From: Rhodobacteraceae bacterium KLH11
Lineage (GTDB): Bacteria; Pseudomonadota; Alphaproteobacteria; Rhodobacterales; Rhodobacteraceae
Assembly (NCBI GenBank): GCA_000158135.1
Contig: DS999531.1
Coordinates: forward strand, 1,167,272-1,231,271
Length of the DNA: 64,000 nt
Direction: 5' to 3'
The notes beneath the pieces are model-generated. The model did not search any database. It was not told the DNA's origin and worked only from the letters and a program-made list of their open reading frames with translations. A program made the position numbers and the translations under genes. Shown here in pieces: positions 55,252-62,539 of the stretch (position 1 is its first letter; every line of letters starts with the position of its first letter).

Positions 55252-55653
55252 ATGATGACTCGTCGTTCGCTTTTCGTGAAAGCAGCAGCCACCGGCGCCG
55301 CCCTGACCCTGGCCGGCACCAGCACTGCCTTTGCCGGTGGCGCCAAAAAGAAGGGCACTTTCGAGGGCCGTTCGAACCACATCACCACCGGTTCGGTGAA
55401 ACTGGTCAAGGATGGCGAGCGTTACATCGTTGAACTGGGCCAAGATTTCTCGCTGGACGGTGGCCCCGATCCGCGCGTTGCGTTTGGCAAGGACGGCAAA
55501 TACGCGCCCGACAGCAAACTGGGCGCGCTGCTGAACCTGACCGGCAAGCAAGCTTACGCGGTTCCGCCGACCATGGATGTATCGGCCTATAACGAGGTTT
55601 ACATCTGGTGTGAGGTTGCTGGCGTACCGCTGGGCGTTGCAACCCTGAAGTAA
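55252..55653 (+). CDS. DM13-domain protein with Tat signal
   Basis: A 133-residue protein. The N-terminus (TRRSLFVKAAATGAALTLAG) is a twin-arginine signal ending near AFAGG. The rest is a DM13 domain: HITTGSVKLVKDGERYIVEL, FSLDGGPDPRVAFG, YNEVYIWCEVAGVPLGVATL with the conserved Cys. DM13 domains are proposed to act in electron transfer or redox at the cell surface; direct evidence is limited. The start is ATG 55252 after TGGAGA. It is a lone plus-strand gene between hslU and the MFS gene, closed by a hairpin at 55662-55690. Confidence 0.82.
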   Translation: MMTRRSLFVKAAATGAALTLAGTSTAFAGGAKKKGTFEGRSNHITTGSVKLVKDGERYIVELGQDFSLDGGPDPRVAFGKDGKYAPDSKLGALLNLTGKQAYAVPPTMDVSAYNEVYIWCEVAGVPLGVATLK

Positions 55654-55661
55654 TACCTTTG

Positions 55662-55690
55662 GTCAGAGGCCGGGATGACCGGCCTCTGAC
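55662..55690 (+). terminator. Strong hairpin after the DM13 gene
   Basis: A perfect 12-base stem (55662-55673 with 55679-55690) around a five-base loop, nine bases after the stop. The following bases are only TTGTCATT, so it may be a weak or factor-assisted terminator, or stabilise the 3' end. Confidence 0.6.
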
Positions 55691-55758
55691 TTGTCATTAG
55701 GTGGTAGGCCGAGTGTCTGCTACACTCGCCCCAAGGCATTGGAACCGGGGGCGAATTC

Positions 55759-57000
55759 ATGACCAAGATTGCCAAGATTACCTTGCTGTTTGTGGTATTC
55801 GTGGACCTCATCGGGCAAGGGCTGGTCTTTCCCATCATCAATTCACTGATCATGGAAACCAAATCCGGTTTCCTGCCGCAAAACACGCCCGAAGGGCAGC
55901 GCCACTTTTATTATGGGCTGGTGATCGGGTGTTTCTTCCTGTCGTGGTTCCTTGGTGTGGTGTATGTCTCCAAGGTCTCGGATTCGATTGGCCGCAAAAA
56001 CGCTTTGCTGATCTGTCTGGGCGGCGCTTTGGCCGGATATGCGATTACCATCGCGGCGCTTTACCTCAACAGTTTGTTGCTGTTGATCCTTGGCCGGTCG
56101 ATCACCGGGTTCACGGCGGGCAATCAACCTATCGCACAGGCCGCGATGATCGATGGCAGCACCGATGCGGCAGACCGTGACCGCAACATGGGCTACATCA
56201 TTACCGGTGTCAGTTTCGGCCTTGTCGGAGGACCCATTATTGGTGCCGTGTTGTCTGATGCGGCGCTGCTGGGCAGTTTCGCCACATTGAAAACCCCGTT
56301 TTACGGTGCTTTTGTGCTGGTTCTGATCGCCATTTTTCTGGTGACCTTCTTCTTTGCCGATACCCGAAGCGAAAGATCCGGCTTTGTATTCCGCCCCCGC
56401 GACATCACCGACAGCCTGATGGCGGTGCGTGAACATCCGATGGTTCTGAAAATCCTGCCAGTCTATGCTTTGTTCATGGTGGCCAACGTCACCTTCTATG
56501 TGTTTGTCGACAATTTCCTGACCAGCGCCTGGGGCTATGGTGTGATCGGCGGCAGTATGGCGATGGTGGTCATCGGCATCGCGCTGGCGTTCTCCAGCAC
56601 CTTCCTTGTCAAACCCGCGCAAGAGCGATTCAGCAAACATGCCATCATCCGGACATCGCTGGTTGTTATGGTAATCTGCGGGCTTGCCTTTGCCTTCAGC
56701 CCCAGCGGAGGCCTGAGCTATATCCCGATTTTCTTCTTCTATTTCTTTTTCGGAGTGTCTTACCCCACCCTGTTGGGTTTGTTTTCCTCCAGCGTGAGTG
56801 AGGCGGATCAGGGCTGGGTCATGGGGGTGACAACAGCCGTCTTCTGCCTTGCTGGCGGGGTCATGTCCCTGATCGGCGGCGGATTGATGAGCATCGATAT
56901 CCGCCTGCCCTACTACATCGTCATCCTGACCGCGGCGCTGGGCCTGATCGGGATGTATCGCCGCTGGAAAGGCAAAGAGATCTCGGCACTTTTGGCCTAG
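55759..57000 (+). CDS. MFS drug:H+ antiporter, TetA-like
   Basis: A 413-residue 12-helix DHA1-type carrier. It begins [20 protein letters not shown] with the helix-1 Asp. [15 protein letters not shown] is the inter-helix 2-3 signature; [18 protein letters not shown] and [20 protein letters not shown] carry the later GxxGPxxGG-like motif of helix 5. It probably exports a drug or metabolite. It stands alone, ending with a four-base overlap with the convergent hslV. Confidence 0.83.
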   Translation: MTKIAKITLLFVVFVDLIGQGLVFPIINSLIMETKSGFLPQNTPEGQRHFYYGLVIGCFFLSWFLGVVYVSKVSDSIGRKNALLICLGGALAGYAITIAALYLNSLLLLILGRSITGFTAGNQPIAQAAMIDGSTDAADRDRNMGYIITGVSFGLVGGPIIGAVLSDAALLGSFATLKTPFYGAFVLVLIAIFLVTFFFADTRSERSGFVFRPRDITDSLMAVREHPMVLKILPVYALFMVANVTFYVFVDNFLTSAWGYGVIGGSMAMVVIGIALAFSSTFLVKPAQERFSKHAIIRTSLVVMVICGLAFAFSPSGGLSYIPIFFFYFFFGVSYPTLLGLFSSSVSEADQGWVMGVTTAVFCLAGGVMSLIGGGLMSIDIRLPYYIVILTAALGLIGMYRRWKGKEISALLA

Positions 57001-57548
57001 ATCGCCTCAACCGTCAGGTTGCCATTGGTGTAGACACAGATATCAGCCGCAATCGCCATGGCCTCGCGGGCGACCTGCTCGGCCGGTTTGTCGCTGTCCA
57101 TCAGCGCGCGCGCTGCGGCAAGGGCAAAATTGCCACCTGACCCGATGGCGGCCACGTTGTGCTCCGGCTCCAGCACATCCCCTGCCCCGGTGATCACCAA
57201 AAGGTCTTTACCGTCCGTGACGATCAGCATCGCCTCAAGCTTTTGCAGGTATTTGTCGGTGCGCCAGTCTTTCGCCAACTCGACCGAGGCACGGGCGAGC
57301 TGGCCGGGCGTTGCCTCCAGCTTGGCCTCCAGACGTTCAAGCAGGGTGAAGGCATCTGCTGTTGAACCGGCAAACCCGGCCACCACTTCGAACCCACCGG
57401 GCGACAGGCGGCGCACCTTGCGGGCGGTGCCCTTGATCACGGTCTGGCCGAGGCTGACCTGCCCGTCCCCGGCGATGACAACCTGCCCGCCCTTTTTGAC
57501 GCCGATGATGGTCGTGCCGTGCCATCCGGGAAAATCGCTGTCTGCCAT
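56997..57548 (-). CDS. hslV: ATP-dependent protease peptidase subunit HslV (ClpQ)
   Basis: A 183-residue N-terminal-nucleophile peptidase. The active threonine is T12 in [12 protein letters not shown], so an 11-residue propeptide ([11 protein letters not shown]) must be removed, as in other alphaproteobacterial HslV proteins; E. coli HslV has only the Met removed. [39 protein letters not shown] and [17 protein letters not shown] are family marks. ATG at 57548; a longer in-frame start at 57635 would run through the promoter. HslU lies 1.9 kb away. Confidence 0.95.
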   Translation of the reverse strand: MADSDFPGWHGTTIIGVKKGGQVVIAGDGQVSLGQTVIKGTARKVRRLSPGGFEVVAGFAGSTADAFTLLERLEAKLEATPGQLARASVELAKDWRTDKYLQKLEAMLIVTDGKDLLVITGAGDVLEPEHNVAAIGSGGNFALAAARALMDSDKPAEQVAREAMAIAADICVYTNGNLTVEAI

Positions 57549-57573
57549 GAATGCCTCCGTTAGCTGTGGCGAT

Positions 57574-57603
57574 ATATAGGGTTGGGCAGGTGCTTGGTGC
57601 AAC
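57574..57603 (-). promoter_or_regulatory. Possible sigma-32 promoter of hslV
   Basis: On the minus strand, GTTG (57603-57600) is followed after 19 bases by CCTATAT (57580-57574), 26 bases before the hslV ATG. The -10 matches CYTATnT; the -35 differs from CTTG by one base and the spacing is one longer than in dnaK. The gene's heat-shock role supports the call. Confidence 0.5.
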
Positions 57604-57654
57604 CGGTTCCGGAAGCGCCCAAAAGATATGCACAAATTGCAAAGCGGGGCTGTT

Positions 57655-57673
57655 GACTCAGCATTTGTGAGTC
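57655..57673. promoter_or_regulatory. Inverted repeat upstream of the DUF1127 gene
   Basis: GACTCA and TGAGTC face each other across seven bases, 72 bases before the ATG and within the divergent hslV/DUF1127 region. It could be a regulator-binding site. It is short, so chance cannot be excluded. Confidence 0.35.
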
Positions 57674-57744
57674 TCAGGTGCCAGAGTTACATGAGCTTCA
57701 CAACCGACAACAGGTCGGCTGTTTCTGTTGAAAGGAATACGCAC

Positions 57745-57942
57745 ATGGCGAATGCAATCGCAAAATCCCATGCGCCGCTCGGAGCAGTCACCATTCTGCA
57801 CGCAGTGGACGCAATCTTCCATGGCTTCGAAAATGTTGTCGAACGCTACCAGTCGTACAAGACCCGCAAAGAGTTGACGCACCTGAGTGACGAACAGCTG
57901 GATGATATCGGCCTGAACCGTGCTGACATCGCCGGGTTCTGA
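57745..57942 (+). CDS. DUF1127 family small protein
   Basis: A 65-residue protein with the arginine-rich C-terminal DUF1127 motif: RYQSYKTRKELTHLSDEQLD followed by DIGLNRADI. Small DUF1127 proteins in alphaproteobacteria have been linked to phosphate and RNA metabolism; here the N-terminal 30 residues are hydrophobic-amphipathic. GAAAGGAA precedes the ATG. It is divergent from hslV; an inverted repeat GACTCA-n7-TGAGTC lies upstream at 57655-57673. A clear terminator follows. Confidence 0.88.
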   Translation: MANAIAKSHAPLGAVTILHAVDAIFHGFENVVERYQSYKTRKELTHLSDEQLDDIGLNRADIAGF

Positions 57943-57970
57943 TCCGGTATCAGACAAAGCCGTAAGATAA

Positions 57971-57993
57971 GCCGCTCGTCCGAGCGGCTTTTT
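57971..57993 (+). terminator. Intrinsic terminator of the DUF1127 gene
   Basis: GCCGCTCG (57971-57978) pairs with CGAGCGGC (57981-57988) around a two-base gap, then five T's follow and five more after a C. It lies 28 bases after the stop and close to the end of the convergent Lin0512 gene, so it may serve both. Confidence 0.85.
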
Positions 57994-57998
57994 CTTTT

Positions 57999-58361
57999 TC
58001 AGCGCAGGGCGAATTTACCTTTTTGATCAGGTAAATAAGCCTCAACAGCCGCGGTGGCGACGATATGGCAGGTGCCCGCCTCGGCATCTTCGACATCCAG
58101 CCCGCCCTTGACCGCCCGGACCGAGGCGCGTCCGCGCGGTAAATCCGCCGCGACAAGATCACAATCTACCGCTTCGGGTTGTTGCACACCGATCGTGACC
58201 TGAACACGCATCTCTTGATGGCTGATGCCCAGCTTGGAAAACAGTGTGATCGAGGAATGGTGCAGCGCGTCCTGCACAGCCCGGCGGGCGGCTTTGGTAT
58301 AGTCCTGACCATAGAGGTCATTCCCGGTTCCCATTTCAAGGATGATGCGTTTTTCGGTCAT
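57999..58361 (-). CDS. Lin0512 family protein (second of tandem pair)
   Basis: A 120-residue protein: KRIILEMGTGNDLYGQDYTK, AARRAVQDALHHSSITLFSK, VQVTIGVQQPEAVDCDLVAA, VKGGLDVEDAE. It is a paralogue of the next gene: both share (I/V)LEMG-like starts, DYTxAAxRAxxDALxH and IGVQQPxxVD. Members of the Lin0512 family have no assigned function. The start overlaps the partner's stop by four bases. It ends six bases after the DUF1127 terminator region, convergent to it. Confidence 0.85.
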   Translation of the reverse strand: MTEKRIILEMGTGNDLYGQDYTKAARRAVQDALHHSSITLFSKLGISHQEMRVQVTIGVQQPEAVDCDLVAADLPRGRASVRAVKGGLDVEDAEAGTCHIVATAAVEAYLPDQKGKFALR

Positions 58362-58708
58362 TGGGCGGGCTCCATGTCAAAGGAAACAACAACGGCGGCA
58401 TTGGCGATCACCGTTTGGCCATCATCATGGGGCTTGCCGATATCCAGCCCGCCTTGCTTGACCGTAATATTGGGCTGGCCATACGGAAAAACCGCTTTCA
58501 GCGCTTCGGTATCCACGCGATCCGGTTGTTGTACGCCGATCTCGGCATCAATGATCATGGCTTCTTTTGGAAACCCAAACAGCCCTGCCATGGTCACCGA
58601 ATTATGCCAGAGCGCATCCTTGATCGCCCGCAGCGCCGCTTCGGTATAATCCTCGCGCCGAAGCGAGGTGCCCATCCCGAATTCCACCAATACCCGCGTT
58701 TTCGCCAT
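58358..58708 (-). CDS. Lin0512 family protein (first of tandem pair)
   Basis: A 116-residue protein: TRVLVEFGMGTSLRREDYTE, AALRAIKDALWHNSVTMAGL, IIDAEIGVQQPDRVDTEALK, VKQGGLDIGKPHDDGQTVIA. It leads the two-gene unit and is clearly paralogous to the second. The conserved short acidic and basic motifs (GMGTSLRREDYT, GVQQPDRVD) suggest a small-molecule-binding fold, but I do not assign a function. ATG 58708 follows AGGAGGAAA. Confidence 0.85.
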   Translation of the reverse strand: MAKTRVLVEFGMGTSLRREDYTEAALRAIKDALWHNSVTMAGLFGFPKEAMIIDAEIGVQQPDRVDTEALKAVFPYGQPNITVKQGGLDIGKPHDDGQTVIANAAVVVSFDMEPAQ

Positions 58709-58746
58709 CTTTCCTCCTAGCTGTCTTTCACTGGAATGCGTTCAAA

Positions 58747-58776
58747 CAAAAAAGGCGCCCCGGATGAGGCGCCTTT
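58747..58776 (-). terminator. Intrinsic terminator of trxA
   Basis: On the minus strand the 9-base stem (58776-58768 with 58759-58751) encloses an eight-base loop, and T's continue beyond (A-run 58748-58753 on the plus strand). It lies 23 bases after the trxA stop. Confidence 0.85.
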
Positions 58777-58798
58777 GACTCATGCGAAATGCACGGGC

Positions 58799-59119
58799 TC
58801 AGATCGACTCGTCGATCCAGCTTTGCAGGGCTGCCTTGGGGGCCGCGCCCGCGCGGTTTGAAACCACTTGCCCGTCCTTGAAGATGAACAGCGCCGGAAT
58901 GCCACGCACGCCCATCGCAGCGGCAGAGTTCGGGTTGCTGTCAACATCGACCTTGGCGATCTTTACCTTGTCGCCATATTCGTTGGCCAGCTCTTCCAGA
59001 GCGGGGCCGATCTGTTTACAGGGACCACACCATTCGGCCCAGAAATCCACCACAACGGGGATATCCGAATTCTTGACTTCGGCATCAAAGGTATCGTCGG
59101 TTACGGCAACGGTCGACAT
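58799..59119 (-). CDS. trxA: Thioredoxin 1
   Basis: A 106-residue thioredoxin with the redox motif [15 protein letters not shown] near residue 33. [15 protein letters not shown] and [17 protein letters not shown] (cis-Pro) are the other landmarks. It reduces protein disulfides in the cytoplasm. ATG at 59119 follows AGGAGACAG; a longer frame to 59152 is unlikely. It lies downstream of addA with 60 bases between, and ends in a clear terminator. Confidence 0.96.
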   Translation of the reverse strand: MSTVAVTDDTFDAEVKNSDIPVVVDFWAEWCGPCKQIGPALEELANEYGDKVKIAKVDVDSNPNSAAAMGVRGIPALFIFKDGQVVSNRAGAAPKAALQSWIDESI

Positions 59120-59179
59120 ATTCTGTCTCCTGAATGGGGAATGCTTCGGCACAGAACGTAGGTGCGGTGTTGGAAGAGG

Positions 59180-62100
59180 TCAAGATACAGGCTTGATCGC
59201 CGCAGCTTCCGTCACGAGATCGTGCGGTAGCCACATCAACTGCGCGGTGCGGGTCCATAAGATTGCGGTGCGGATCTGATGATCGGGATAGATCTGCGCC
59301 ATTGCATGGGCATAGGCCCCCATCTGGCGCAACAGCCCGTCAGGGCAGGTTTCCGGCCCGTCTGGAACAGTGGTATTTGATTTGAAATCAATTACCTGAA
59401 CCTCATCACCTGAAATGATCAACCGATCGATGACACCGTGCAACCTGGTGCCGTGAAAATCAGCCGATACCGCAACTTCGGTCAGCGCAGCGGGTGTGAA
59501 TATATGTTTCAGATGTCCGGCGGTCAGAACGGCGGTTGCCTCATCCAACAGCTCTGACCGTTCTGTATCCTGCATGTCTGCCAGCAGCCGGTCGCAAAGC
59601 TGCGGCCATTGGTCTTGTGTAACAGCGGGCAGATGCTCAAGCAAAAGATGCATTCGCGTGCCACGTTGCTTCACAGCCTCTTCATCTCGCCCCGCCTCTC
59701 CGGGCAAGGCTTTGGCGCCGCCCAGATCAGACGGGCTGAGCGTTTCCGCCTGAGCCGGAGCCTCGGGCGCGGGTTGGTGGAAATACGCGGGCAAGTCCTG
59801 TTTGGAATGCGCTGTTTGTTGTTGCGCCGCAAGTGGCAGCGCGTCCCAATTCCCGTGCGCCAGCCTGCGGATTTGTGGTCCCGGGATTGGCGCGGCTCCA
59901 GCGCGTTCCATCGCCGCCTCGACCAGCTGATACCAGCTGCTGCCGTCTTTCCCCACATCACCAGCTGCAGCTACAATCAGCCACTTTTCAGCCCGTGTTA
60001 GAGCCACATATAGCAGCCTTAAACGCTCATTCTCTTCGCGGGTCCGGGCCTCTTCGCGCGCGGATGAAACCAATGCGGGTGAAGCATCAGATGGCAGTTT
60101 CCACAGCGGGGTTTCCCCGGCCATCATGATTTCGGCATCGCGGGGGGGCTGCCGCTTGCCGGTGTCAGGCAGGATCACGATCGGAGCCTCAAGCCCTTTT
60201 GAACCATGAACGGTCATCACCCGGATCATGTTGCCAACACCGCTCATCTGGCGCTTGATTTCCAGATCGTCGGTCTGCATCCAGACCAGAAAACCGGTGA
60301 GGCTGGGAATATCCGTGCGTTCATAAGCCAGCGCCTGCGAGAGCAACGCGTTGATGCCGTCCTCTGCCTCGGCACCCAGACGACCCAACAGCTTTTGCCG
60401 CCCGCCATGGCGAGTCAGGATGCGTTCGATCAGGTCATAGGGGCGCAGAAAGTCGGTCTGGCCACGCAGATCGTTCAGCACCGCCAGTGTTTCAGGAAAC
60501 TCTTCCCCCCTGCTGCGCAGCGCAGCCCAGAGAAATGCCTCTTTCCGGCGATGGGCCAGATCGAACAATTGTTGTTCCGACCAGCCGAATAATGAGGATT
60601 TCAGCACCGTAGCCAGCGACAAGCTGTCTTCGGGCGTGGCCAGAAAACTGAGCAATGCAGCCAGATCCTTGACCGCCAGCTCGGCCCCCACTTTCAGGCG
60701 GTCGGCCCCGGCGATGGGCAGGCCTTCGCTTTTGCAAGCGCGAATGATCTCGGCAAACAGGTCAGAGCGGCGCTGAACCAGAATCAGAAAATCTCCGGGC
60801 TGCACCTTGCGACGAACGAATGCGCCGGGGGCTTCGCCGTCGTCGGGGATGGTCGTTTCGCCGTCAATCATCGCGCGGATTGATTTCGCCACCTGTTCAG
60901 CCAGAATGACCGTATGATGGCGCGCGCCGGGGCGATCCACCGGGTCAGTCCAGTCGCCATCCACCTCATCTTCAACCTTTTCCACAACCGGCCAAAGGTC
61001 AACGCGACCGGGAAGATCAGCCTTGAAAGCCCGGTGCAGCGCATCCTTGTGAAATCCGGCCTCAATCCGGTTTTCGAAAAGAATATCAACCAAGCTGAGG
61101 ATCGCGCTGGAGGATCGGAACGAGTATTCTAACGTGAAATCCCAAAGTTTAGAGCCTGATTCCTGCAGCTTCCGGCCAAACTCAGCCTGCATCTGGTCAA
61201 AGGCTTGCGGATCGGCACCCTGGAAGGAGTAGATCGACTGTTTCTTGTCGCCGACCACAAAGATTGTGCGCTCAACCCCGGATCGGGCGCCTTCGCCGCT
61301 GGTGAATTCCTGCGCCAGTTTTTCGATTACATCCCATTGGTCCGGGCTGGTGTCCTGCGCCTCGTCGACCAGAATATGGTCAATTCCGCCATCGAGGCGA
61401 TAAAGCACCCATTCCGCCACCGCCGGATCGTTCAGCACTTGCCGCGCCCGCAGAATCAGGTCGTCGAAATCCAGCCAGCCACGCATTTGCTTGCGCCGTT
61501 CGTATTCAGGCAGAAAGGCGGCGGCAAAGCGGTGCAACACATGGGTTTTCTGTGCCGCGACCAGCGCCAGCCGTTGTTCCCGCGCCGCTTCCACACGCAG
61601 CATCAACGCCTCAAGCTGAGGCATCCGGTCGGCCAGCGCCCCTTCGCGCAACGCTTTGGTTGGAAAGCTGCCAATCTTGGCGGTGAAGGGCTCTTTCGCC
61701 GATTTTCCGGTTAACAGAACGCTTTCCAGCACGGGCAGGATGCGCAACCCGGCCTTGGTAAAGCTGCCAAGCTTTTGGGCTGCTTTGGCATTGTTACCGC
61801 CACTTTCGATCAGCGCAGGCAGCATGGAGTCTATCAGCTCGACCTCGCCGCCCGGGAATACGCTGTGCAGCAGGGCTTCTTCATCGAACCCTTCCGGCAG
61901 ATCAAACCGTCGCAGCAGATCCGACCATTGCAATTCCTGTGCAAAGTGATTGCGTTTCTGGCTGATCGCAGCTGTCAGCTTGTCAAACCCGGTATCTGTG
62001 ACAAAGCGCGCGGCCTCTTCGATCAGACCAGCCTGAGGGCCTTCGGCGAAATCCTCAATAATCTCGTCACGCAGTAATGCGGCGGCCCGGTCCTCCATTT

Positions 62101-62539
62101 CCGCGAACTGAGGGCTGACCCCGGCCTCAAGCGGAAACCGGCGCAGCAGCGCGGCGCAGAACGAATGGATGGTCTGGATTTTCAGCCCGCCGGGCGTTTC
62201 AATCGCACGTGCAAACAGGGTGCGTGCCTGCGCCAGCCTGTCAGGGTTGATCACGCCCTCAATGCCCAGATCGGTAAGCTGCGACAGCAGCGGTGCATCC
62301 GCCAGCATGGCCCATTCGCCCAGGCGCTTGAACAGACGGTTCTGCATCTCGCTGGCGGCAGCCTTGGTATAGGTCAGGCACAGGATATGTTGCGGCTGCA
62401 CCCCGTCCAGCAACAGCCGCGCCACCCGGTCGGTCAGAACCCGCGTCTTGCCCGAACCCGCATTGGCCGCCAGCCAGGTGGAGGCATCGGGGCGTGCGGC
62501 CTGCACCTGACGTTCGGTTGCATCGTTGCGAAGGGTCAT
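59180..62539 (-). CDS. addA: Double-strand break repair helicase AddA
   Basis: A 1119-residue UvrD-family helicase-nuclease, the alphaproteobacterial counterpart of RecB. It begins RNDATERQVQAARPDASTW; Walker A in WLAANAGSGKTRVLTDRV; HILVDEAQDTSPDQWDVIE is motif II; VRVMTVHGSKGLEAPIVILP and RLLYVALTRAEKWLIVA follow; the C-terminal nuclease has VIDFKSNT (D-K). ATG at 62539 overlaps the addB stop by four bases. AddAB processes broken ends for RecA. Length is normal. Confidence 0.95.
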   Translation of the reverse strand: MTLRNDATERQVQAARPDASTWLAANAGSGKTRVLTDRVARLLLDGVQPQHILCLTYTKAAASEMQNRLFKRLGEWAMLADAPLLSQLTDLGIEGVINPDRLAQARTLFARAIETPGGLKIQTIHSFCAALLRRFPLEAGVSPQFAEMEDRAAALLRDEIIEDFAEGPQAGLIEEAARFVTDTGFDKLTAAISQKRNHFAQELQWSDLLRRFDLPEGFDEEALLHSVFPGGEVELIDSMLPALIESGGNNAKAAQKLGSFTKAGLRILPVLESVLLTGKSAKEPFTAKIGSFPTKALREGALADRMPQLEALMLRVEAAREQRLALVAAQKTHVLHRFAAAFLPEYERRKQMRGWLDFDDLILRARQVLNDPAVAEWVLYRLDGGIDHILVDEAQDTSPDQWDVIEKLAQEFTSGEGARSGVERTIFVVGDKKQSIYSFQGADPQAFDQMQAEFGRKLQESGSKLWDFTLEYSFRSSSAILSLVDILFENRIEAGFHKDALHRAFKADLPGRVDLWPVVEKVEDEVDGDWTDPVDRPGARHHTVILAEQVAKSIRAMIDGETTIPDDGEAPGAFVRRKVQPGDFLILVQRRSDLFAEIIRACKSEGLPIAGADRLKVGAELAVKDLAALLSFLATPEDSLSLATVLKSSLFGWSEQQLFDLAHRRKEAFLWAALRSRGEEFPETLAVLNDLRGQTDFLRPYDLIERILTRHGGRQKLLGRLGAEAEDGINALLSQALAYERTDIPSLTGFLVWMQTDDLEIKRQMSGVGNMIRVMTVHGSKGLEAPIVILPDTGKRQPPRDAEIMMAGETPLWKLPSDASPALVSSAREEARTREENERLRLLYVALTRAEKWLIVAAAGDVGKDGSSWYQLVEAAMERAGAAPIPGPQIRRLAHGNWDALPLAAQQQTAHSKQDLPAYFHQPAPEAPAQAETLSPSDLGGAKALPGEAGRDEEAVKQRGTRMHLLLEHLPAVTQDQWPQLCDRLLADMQDTERSELLDEATAVLTAGHLKHIFTPAALTEVAVSADFHGTRLHGVIDRLIISGDEVQVIDFKSNTTVPDGPETCPDGLLRQMGAYAHAMAQIYPDHQIRTAILWTRTAQLMWLPHDLVTEAAAIKPVS

